Notes under the pieces: generated by a model
What the model was told of the DNA's origin: nothing
What the model saw: only the letters and a program-made list of their open reading frames with translations
Database searches by the model: none
From: Bimuria novae-zelandiae CBS 107.79
Taxonomy: Eukaryota; Ascomycota; Dothideomycetes; Pleosporales; Didymosphaeriaceae
Direction of reading: 5' to 3'
Length of the DNA stretch: 64,000 nt
NCBI GenBank assembly: GCA_010015655.1
Contig: ML976706.1
Location: forward strand, 9,529-73,528
In this document: positions 56,718 to 64,000 of the stretch, piece by piece
Position numbering within the stretch: the first letter of the stretch is position 1
Layout of the letters: every line of letters starts with the position of its first letter
Position numbers and translations under genes: made by a program

Positions 56718-59126
56718 CTAATCACCAGCAGCTCTCCTCTTCTTGGCATTCGTGTGACTGCTGTTGAGCTTGCGCAAGAAACCGCTTTTGATGCCTTTGT
56801 TTTTCTTGACCTGGTGGTTCGGATTCTTTCCGTACTCGATGTATGACATGCCCGTTCCGCCGGACAGGTCGGCGAGCGTGCCAGCGGCGCGGCGGGCGCC
56901 TTTCTTCCTCCGCTTCTTAAGATTCGTCGAGAAAGAGTCGCCCGCGATCCTCTCTTCTGCGGCATCTGACTCTTTGGCAAGGCAGACCTCGGTCAGAAGT
57001 TCCTTTCGGTCCTCCAGACTACGGAAGAACAGATCCTCCCGGTCCTCGATGCCTTCAAGCTTGGTGATGATTTTGAAAGCGTAACCCTGGTCAACGAGGA
57101 ACGTCTGGCGTCGCGCAGCATATTGCATCTCGTCCGTATCTTTGGAAACCAGCGAGTAAAAGAAAGCGTTGAAGCCTTCGTCGTTCCTCCGTTTCGCTCG
57201 GAGGATGCGGCCTAGTCGCTGTGCCTCCTGACGACGGGACCCATAATGCGAGCTGATCTGGATGAGACAAGTCGCCTCAGGTAGATCAAGGCTGGTATCG
57301 CCGATCTTCGATAGGAAGATGGTGTGGATCTTGTCGTTGTGCTGGAAGTTTTCCAGGATTACGAGTCGCTCCTCTTGGGACGTATTACCACTGATGAAAG
57401 GCATTCCTATCTTCTTGCCATACTTTTCCAGGGCGTAGACATTGTCAGAGAAAACGATGATCTTGTCGCCGCGCTGTGCATGGTAGTTGATGAGGAATTG
57501 ACAAGCCTGGAATTTGTAGGGGTTCAAGACCGCGAGTAGCTGTTTCTTGGGGCTGTTGGCACCCGCGGTGTCTAGCCACTCTTTGTAGAACTCGGGTGTC
57601 ATTCTACACCAAACCTCTGCGCATTGTACTTTGGCAATGTGGCCTTGCTGCGAAAGCTCTTGCCAGTTGGCTTCGTAGAGTTTAGGCCCCACCAGAAAGT
57701 TCAAAGTTCCAATCTTGTCGTCTTCTCGCAGCAGGGTTGCTGTCAAGCCCAACTTGCAGTGTGATGCAACCGCGTAGGTGACTTTTTTGAACATGGCGGC
57801 AGGGATGATGTGAACTTCATCGGCGATAAGCAAACCCCACTCTCGCCCTTTTATGAAATTGAGGGCCTTGTCTGTATCGTGCGCGCGTTTTCCCGAGGCA
57901 GCGAGCATATGATATGTGGTGATTAGGATTCCAGCACTGTGTGGAAACACATTCTTCTCCATTGAGGTCAGAACTGCAATGTCTTCAGAGTTGATGTTGG
58001 ACCACTTGAGAAACTCGGACCGCCACTGCAACGCAGACATTGTGCTGTTGCAGAGAACTATGCAGGACTTCTTTACACCACACGCAGCTGTGATGCCGAC
58101 CAGGGTCTTGCCTGCGCCGCACGGAAGAACAATGACGCCAGAACGGGCCCGCGAGTTGGAGAACATTTTGCTCAAAGCTTTTTCCTGGTAATATCGGATC
58201 TGCGCATGTGGCTTCAAATCGATGTCGAGGTTGGGGTTCTCAGTGTCGTTGTTAAAGTCGTACTCCTGGGTCAACGGGTAGCCGATCTCCCAACACTGCT
58301 TGATGACGGCTTCGCGCGCCTCACTCCTGATCTGAAAGGAATGGACCTGCACTTCTTCTTCCTCTTCTTCGTCGTCCTCTCGCAACGCAGCAATCATGTC
58401 ATCGGGCGCCTTTGTCACTTCCTCGGTGGATACCGGTTGCGCCACTTGGTTGGCACCGGCAGCCATCTTGGTACCAGGAATCATCATTTTGCCGAGTTTC
58501 GGGGCCGCCTCTGTGATCAAAGTGGCATTCTGGTCAGCTACGCTGCTCGAGATGACAGGATCCTGCAGCAAGCGGCGCAGCAATGCGGGGTCATCACTTT
58601 CGATGTAGGAGAGGGTTTTCTTCAGGACAATTTTGGCTTTTCCATAGGCTGCAGACGATTTCTTGATGAAGTTGACCACGCTGGCGGTCAGAATGACTTT
58701 GGAATATTTCTCTAGCCTATTGATGATCTCGTCGGGAGTGTGGCCGACGGATACTGCGGCAAAGAGGCTGTGAGCCGTCAAAGAGTATTCATGCATTCTC
58801 GAGACGCGCGAAATGGGCTCGGCGATGTTGATCAGGAAGTCCTGAGCCTCTGCGAACAGCGGACTGAAAGACTCTAGTATGATCTTGCCATCCTCGACGA
58901 CCCACATGGGCCGGCTAGCATGGTCAGGCTTCAGGGCCTGCTCGATCTGGTCGTGCGCGAAGAGCCGCGAGGCGCCATCGATTTCGCGGAACGTCTTCTG
59001 GTTCGCGAGAGAGAACTTGTCCTCGAGTTTCTTGAACGTGTCTTCGTCGCTCAGCTCTCCGCCCGCCCACTCCTCGCCGTCCAACTCCTGTGGGGGAGCG
59101 TCGGCTTTGCGCTTCTTGGGCGGCAT
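56718..59126 (-). CDS. SSL2: TFIIH DNA translocase/helicase Ssl2 (XPB/Rad25)
   Basis: ATP-dependent 3'-5' translocase of TFIIH, required for promoter opening and nucleotide-excision repair. Single exon of 802 residues starting MPPKKRKAD at 59126; an in-frame ATG at 59144 would add six residues. After an acidic N-terminus comes the damage-recognition-like domain (residues about 60-300), then helicase lobe 1 with Walker A (LPCGAGKTLVG) and motif II DEVH (LLIADEVHIIP). The TATLLRED segment carries the RED motif. Lobe 2 has ILENFQHNDKIHTIFLSKIGDTSLDLP, SSHYGSRRQEAQRLGRILR and the C-terminal basic tail. Length matches fungal XPB. The gene is intact. Confidence 0.97.
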   Translation of the reverse strand: MPPKKRKADAPPQELDGEEWAGGELSDEDTFKKLEDKFSLANQKTFREIDGASRLFAHDQIEQALKPDHASRPMWVVEDGKIILESFSPLFAEAQDFLINIAEPISRVSRMHEYSLTAHSLFAAVSVGHTPDEIINRLEKYSKVILTASVVNFIKKSSAAYGKAKIVLKKTLSYIESDDPALLRRLLQDPVISSSVADQNATLITEAAPKLGKMMIPGTKMAAGANQVAQPVSTEEVTKAPDDMIAALREDDEEEEEEVQVHSFQIRSEAREAVIKQCWEIGYPLTQEYDFNNDTENPNLDIDLKPHAQIRYYQEKALSKMFSNSRARSGVIVLPCGAGKTLVGITAACGVKKSCIVLCNSTMSALQWRSEFLKWSNINSEDIAVLTSMEKNVFPHSAGILITTYHMLAASGKRAHDTDKALNFIKGREWGLLIADEVHIIPAAMFKKVTYAVASHCKLGLTATLLREDDKIGTLNFLVGPKLYEANWQELSQQGHIAKVQCAEVWCRMTPEFYKEWLDTAGANSPKKQLLAVLNPYKFQACQFLINYHAQRGDKIIVFSDNVYALEKYGKKIGMPFISGNTSQEERLVILENFQHNDKIHTIFLSKIGDTSLDLPEATCLIQISSHYGSRRQEAQRLGRILRAKRRNDEGFNAFFYSLVSKDTDEMQYAARRQTFLVDQGYAFKIITKLEGIEDREDLFFRSLEDRKELLTEVCLAKESDAAEERIAGDSFSTNLKKRRKKGARRAAGTLADLSGGTGMSYIEYGKNPNHQVKKNKGIKSGFLRKLNSSHTNAKKRRAAGD

Positions 59127-59603
59127 CGCTATGTCGATACCCACCCGCGAGGTCTATGGCTCGAACGTGAGATCGCCGCTCCGAAGCACTGCAACGTGTG
59201 TGATGTTGTAGCGGAAGTCTACGGGTATTGCGCGAGTTCGGCCGCGGCGGGTGGTGAGCGGGTGTGATGGAGAGAGTTAAGGCAGGTAGGTGGCGAGTGA
59301 TGCCAATGTCTCGATGCAGGCAGGTGCCAAGACCTACCGCAGCTTAGTCAGCGACAGACAGCCACGGGAATTCCAGCTGCCTACTGGTCTGTATGAAAGC
59401 AAGAGTGAATGTGAATGGTGGCGACGGGGCTGTCAGGAAGTTGAACAAGTGTCATGGGGCGAGTGTCGCGTTCGGAGCGCGCTCTCATGTGAGCGCTCTG
59501 GCTGGCTGAGACAGCCGGGCTGCACGCAGCGACGATCAGTAGCCCACGCAGACTTTCACCACACCAACCGCTTGTGATGCTTGGCTGATGGAACTGCATT
59601 CTA
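59127..59603. promoter_or_regulatory. Shared divergent promoter, SSL2 / HID1
   Basis: A 477-bp interval separates the opposed starts. Short open frames here are shadows or 5' leader sequence. Confidence 0.4.
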
Positions 59604-62494
59604 ATGGGCGCGTCCGACTCCAAGCTCAGCTTCAAGCAGGGCATCTTCCGCCTCGCGGAGCCCCAGCAGATCCCGGCCGACGACCGTTACTGGACCGGCG
59701 TAAGCCCACCTGCTGCTATGTCTACACATGCCCAAGGGTCTGATACTGATGCGCGCAGTTCTGGGAGCTGCCCGAGTCCACTGAAGATGTCTTCTCTCTA
59801 TTCTCGCCCGCCGATATCCGCCGCACGCGCGACAACAACCTCGCCAACCTCGAAACGCTCGTGCTCGCTGTGACGTCGCGCCTCTGCGTGCTGCGCAACC
59901 ACCCCTCGTTCCCCGACCCGGAGCTCGCGCCTGAGCGCGATGCCCTCAATTGCATACGGGTGCTCACCCGCATCCTGCCCTTCATTTACGAGGCGGACCA
60001 CCTGGAAGCCTGGGAAGACAAGTTCTTCTGGGGCGCCCGTCGCAAGCGCAGTCGCCGTGGCCAGCTGCGGACCGAGGTGCTCTTCGACGAGGCCGACCCG
60101 GAACAGACGCCCACTCAAAATGAGCCCGAGTTCGAGCAGGCAAAGCCGCTGGCCGAGGAGATCATCGACACGCTGATCGACCTGCTCTTCTTTTCCGACT
60201 TCACCTTGCCCAAGGTGCCGGCCAGCAAGAACAGGGTGACATACGCAATATGGCAGAGTGGCGTGGGCTGCAATACCCCCATTGCTTCTACCAAAGAGTT
60301 CGAGAACAACAGAACTGAGATTCTGCGCCTGCTCCTCACCTTGGCAAGCAAGTCCATGTACATGTCGGCAAACATCTTGCCAGTCAAGGGCGTCAAAGCA
60401 ATAACGTACATGGCAACCTGTCCCGACAAGCAAGTTGTACTGTCGGTCCTCTGCTCGCTCCTCAATACGACACTGAAGTACAATCCTGCTTCGTGGAGAG
60501 TGCCATATGACCACGTGGTGTTCAAGGACCAAAAACAGATTCTCGTCACGTATTGTCTGCAGTTGTTGCTAGTGCTCATACTCTATCCCATACCAGAACC
60601 CGGGACCGGGACGCCGCCACGAAATTCTTTCCGCTACTTCCTCGGCCGTCTGCATCGCCCGCAAGACTTTCAATTTCTCGTGGATGGGATGACGAGGATA
60701 TTAAATCAACCGGTGCGCTTCTTGTATGTTGTTTATCTTTCGCCTGCTGACCATAAGTAGCTGCAAGCAACCACCACATACCTTCCCGGCAGCCACAAAT
60801 CGCTGACATGGGCGCCTGAGATGATCATGTTGTTTTGGGAAACCCTGCAGTGTAACAAACGTTTTCGGTCGTTCATTATCGATACCGACAGAGCTCATGA
60901 TTTCGTTGTTCTGGTGCTCTACTATGCGATCGATCAGCGTAACGACCCCACCAAACAGGGGCTAGTAAGGATGTGCATCTTCGTACTACAGACTTTGAGT
61001 GTAGAATCGCACTTTGGAAAGAGCCTAAACAAGACATTTGAGGGACAAGAGTCGCTGCCAGCGAGTATTCGCATAACTAACTTCCATGGCACATATGCCG
61101 ACTATCTCGTCACAGTAAGGCATTCGCTAAATTCACATGTCCTGACGCTGACCCAAAACAGTCGATCTATACTCTTCTTACAACTAGCAAAGGAAAGTTA
61201 GACGCAATTTACCCAGCACTGTTAGCCGTCATTCAGAACATTGCGCCACATGTGCAGAACCTGGGCCGGGCCCCTAGTTCTAAGCTTCTTCAGCTTTTCG
61301 CCTCAATGTCCTCGCCGAGTTTCCTGTTTGCGAATGAGACAAATCACACCTTGCTGCAGTCGCTGCTCGACGCTTTGAACGCCATCGTCGAGCACCAATA
61401 CCAGCGTAAGTCCCCTAGTTGGACTTCTTACACCTAGCTGACCACCTGAGAGATAACCCCAATCTGATCTATGCCATCGTAAGGTCGCGAAAACGTTTCC
61501 AGGCTCTGCGGAACTTTACTCTAGAAAGTGGACAAGAGGAGATCGAACGCCAGAAACAATTGCGGAAAGACAATGGCGGAGAGCTTCCACGAGGGGACTC
61601 GATCGACAGTGTACGGAGTCCAACTCTATCACGTACACCTACGTTGAGTAATGTACCCGAGGAGAATAGCGCTTTTGCTATCGGTGATGATGAAGACTCC
61701 GATGCTGAGGAGCACCACCCAACACCAGCTCCGGGATCGCCATCTCCGTCGGGTGCATCGAGAAGCGCTTCCGTAGCATCGTCAACAGACGACTCAGTAC
61801 CAATGCAATTACGAGGCATGTCTGAAAAGGCGCGAGGTAAGATGCCTGTTGGGAAGCCTGCCTTCTCGCGCCAGAACAGCACCACTAGCCTCAGCAGCAT
61901 GGCGACTCCTACGTTAGGCTCGGCTGAGTTCTTCACACCCTCGACTGCATGGGTCAGTCCTTCCCTGCCCTCGTGCATCAGCCGCGCTAATATCTTCTCC
62001 AGATCGAAAGTTGGCTACCGGAGTTGCCGCTGCACACCATCCTCACACTGATCTCCGAGCTAGCACCCAAGATCTCGAACACCGGTTCCTCCAGCAGTGA
62101 CACCGCCGCCGCGCTGAAGATCATCCGCGAAAGCACGATCCACAGCATCGAGCCCTCACCCATCAAGAACTACTCCTTCGAGTGGTCGCCGCTCTCCATG
62201 GGCTGGTACGAGTCTCTCCTCTGGAGCTTCATCTTCGCAGGGGAAATGCTAGTCTCAAAGGGGACAGCAGGCGTCTGGAACAACACCAGCATCCGCCTAT
62301 TCAAAGTGCAGGAGGCGGCCGCCCAAACGCCATCTCTGTTGGCGCCGCGCGGCGCTGTGGATGCCGTGGGCAGCACGATTGTGCAGAGGATTGGGAGTCT
62401 CAATCTGCGAGACCGAGCCAGTCAGATGGCGCAGGGAGGTGCGACGAGTGGTGGCAATTCCGGGGACAGATCGGGTACGGTTAGAGACGTCTAG
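59604..62494 (+). CDS. HID1-domain trafficking protein
   Basis: Homologue of HID-1, a Golgi-associated peripheral membrane protein of secretory sorting. Exons 59604-59699, 59759-60712, 60761-61114, 61162-61405, 61453-61952 and 62003-62494 give 879 residues with five GT-AG introns of 47-59 nt, all in frame. The MGASDSK start has Gly2 and Ser6, a good N-myristoylation signal, as known for HID-1. Conserved family blocks include LTRILPFIYE, FFWGARRK, NSFRYFLGRLHRPQDFQFL, MLFWETLQCNKRF, NPNLIYAIVRSRKRFQALRNF and GQEEIERQ. A Ser/Pro-rich, phosphorylatable linker (about residues 590-700) precedes the C-terminal domain (SWLPELPLHTILTLI). The gene is intact. Confidence 0.93.
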
Positions 62495-62928
62495 GGATGC
62501 GGCATCGTCCACGGGAGGTCGTGAACGAACGAGCGCGAGGACGCGTGTAGTAATTGCACAGCCACAACTTTTCCCAGTACATTCTAACTGAATTCTTGAA
62601 CATTCGAGAGAGACTTACGTTGAAGGAAATGATCGGAGGGCCGTTATCTATCTGGTGTTGTGATTTGCCCTCGCGTAGTGGTGTTTTAGATTCGGGACTG
62701 CAGATCTGGGTCCAAGTGGCGGAAGCACAGCCACACAGTGTGGCGAGAACAAGGATCTTAGGACTATGGATTGGGGGTTCATTTGGACAAGTCACTCGTG
62801 GACCCCTTTGCCGGTGTCTAGAACGCGGGAGCCGAATGTAAAACACGCAAGCTAAACGCTGTGATCTGCGAGCGCTTATCGGCTATGCTATAGCGTGACA
62901 GACTGGGGATATTTGATGCCGTTCCAAA
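62495..62928. other. Intergenic region
   Basis: The 3' side of HID1 up to the transposon. No gene is recognised. Confidence 0.45.
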
Positions 62929-62930
62929 TA

Positions 62931-64000
62931 CAAAGGGTAATCTCAATAAAGTCGGCCGTCACGTGCAGCAGGGATTCCTGCAGGGGTAGCAACTTCAAAA
63001 GTCGCGCATCTTGATTCCATCTAAAGTATAAGCAAATACACCCAAATAAGATGTTCTAATTATGCTGTAAAGTTGTTCTGGCCACCTGCGTCCTCGCAGG
63101 GCTCTGCAACGCGCATAAAGTAGGTAGGATGAATGTGACGGTTTGATAACTCTTACCCTATTAGATGGTTACTCCTACCCTCGCGTGGTTGCCACTCACC
63201 TTTCTGAGAAGGCTACACCTATCTGGGACTAGCGATGTTTACGCTCGGGCAGATACATACTCTGCAGCTTATAGATAGCACACATAACAGATAGAAAGAA
63301 TTCCACAATCTTTTCTACTGCAACAATGAAGCTTTTCGGCCATATACTGCCTGAGTGTCTCATCACCTTGCCAGACCTCCTTTATGTACTGTTCTGCAGC
63401 CTTTTTGGCCTCCTTAGAACTTGATAGGCATTCGTAACTTGCCAAAAAACCTTCTAGACGCCCAAAACAGCGCTCAATTAGGTGTAAGTCAGGTGAATTA
63501 GGAGGCTGAGGGCCAAACTTGATTCCTAGAGCTTTAATTTCTAGCTGGCAGTACTAGAGACCTAGTAAGTGTAGGCAAACATTATCTTAAATTAAATAGA
63601 TAGCTACGCCTAGGTTATTATCGCGTATAACGTAGTAATAAGGGAATAGGTGTTTCTTAAGTATATTCTTTACGTACTAGATGCCGTTCATGCCCTTCCC
63701 TCCGTTATATATAAACTCCTCTGTTTTAAAGAACTTTTTAATAATAAGAGGTTTCTTAATACCTGCGCGGAGAGCTCTACCCTTCTTACTAGTAGCCTTA
63801 TTAGTAGCTTAGCGTTAACTATTATTATAGGTAATATTATAATTAATTTTTTATAGTTACTACTTTTTATTAGTACTAGCGATAGTCGCGCAAGAGCGTT
63901 TAACCTTAAAAGCCTCCTTTACTATATTATTTATATAAGAGACGCGTTGTATAAGGTCCTTATAGCTCTTATTATTATTTTAAGCCTAAATAACGTAAGG
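62931..64000 (-). mobile_element. Tc1/mariner transposon, copy 2, cut by the window edge
   Basis: Preceded by TA at 62929-62930, the first 1070 bp match copy 1 (47657 onward) almost base for base. They include the PPNSPDLHLIERCFGRLEG region and the switch from normal to AT-rich sequence at about 63565. The few differences from copy 1 are mostly C/T or G/A (for example near 63546 and 63577-63587). The remainder lies outside the window. Confidence 0.9.

Noticed and set aside
1..64000. tRNA, rRNA, CRISPR or bacterial operon signals
   Set aside because: None found on reading; the intron structure and RIP pattern are fungal, so CRISPR and operon expectations do not apply.

Overview
The window looks like nuclear DNA of a filamentous ascomycete (Pezizomycotina), most likely a dothideomycete of the Pleosporales type. 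The class is an inference from overall gene style, not from a database match. Genes are intron-rich with short introns (about 46-180 nt, mostly GT-AG). Normal-GC gene blocks alternate with very AT-rich, stop-riddled repeats whose C-to-T and G-to-A decay (Trp codons to stops, Gln codons to TAA/TAG) is the signature of repeat-induced point mutation (RIP). No rRNA, tRNA or CRISPR was seen.

Layout. 0.6-12.1 kb is a housekeeping block: a MAT2B-like reductase, a mitochondrial Mmc1-like protein, the Hat2/RbAp48 histone chaperone, the 5'-3' exoribonuclease Xrn1 and a small GFA-type zinc protein. 12.7-22 kb carries a DHA1/QDR-type MFS transporter, a serine/threonine-rich single-pass membrane protein, a secreted probably GPI-anchored protein, a LINE reverse-transcriptase relic and a second MFS transporter with an apparent frameshift. 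22-30.2 kb is a third MFS gene, now a pseudogene, split by a 6.4 kb RIP-mutated hAT transposon that itself holds a 3.35 kb two-gene DDE element. 30.5-36 kb holds SPC3, a secreted PEBP-like protein with a minisatellite and an assembly gap, a type II membrane protein and a nitronate monooxygenase. 36.1-39.1 kb is a RIP-degraded pogo/Fot1-like element with a further nested insertion. 40-46 kb holds an undescribed local gene family; one member is fused to a DnaJ domain. 46.8-49.6 kb has a mariner-type MITE and a full Tc1/mariner element, whose second copy begins at 62.9 kb. 50-52.8 kb is an eight-exon Zn2Cys6 transcription factor. 53.1-55.4 kb has two hAT-type MITEs with perfect 8-bp target duplications, one carrying a nested RIP-mutated Tc1 element. 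56.7-62.5 kb is a divergent pair, the TFIIH helicase Ssl2/XPB and the HID1 trafficking protein.

How it works together. Conserved genes are often in divergent pairs sharing short promoters (MAT2B/Mmc1, Hat2/Xrn1, MFS/MFS, Ssl2/HID1). No biosynthetic cluster is evident. The most unusual items are the 40-46 kb gene family with its J-domain fusion, the two-gene transposon with a zinc-binding-like accessory protein, the Tc1 copies that appear to have moved after RIP, and the MFS gene whose pre-insertion reading frame can be read exactly across the hAT target site.
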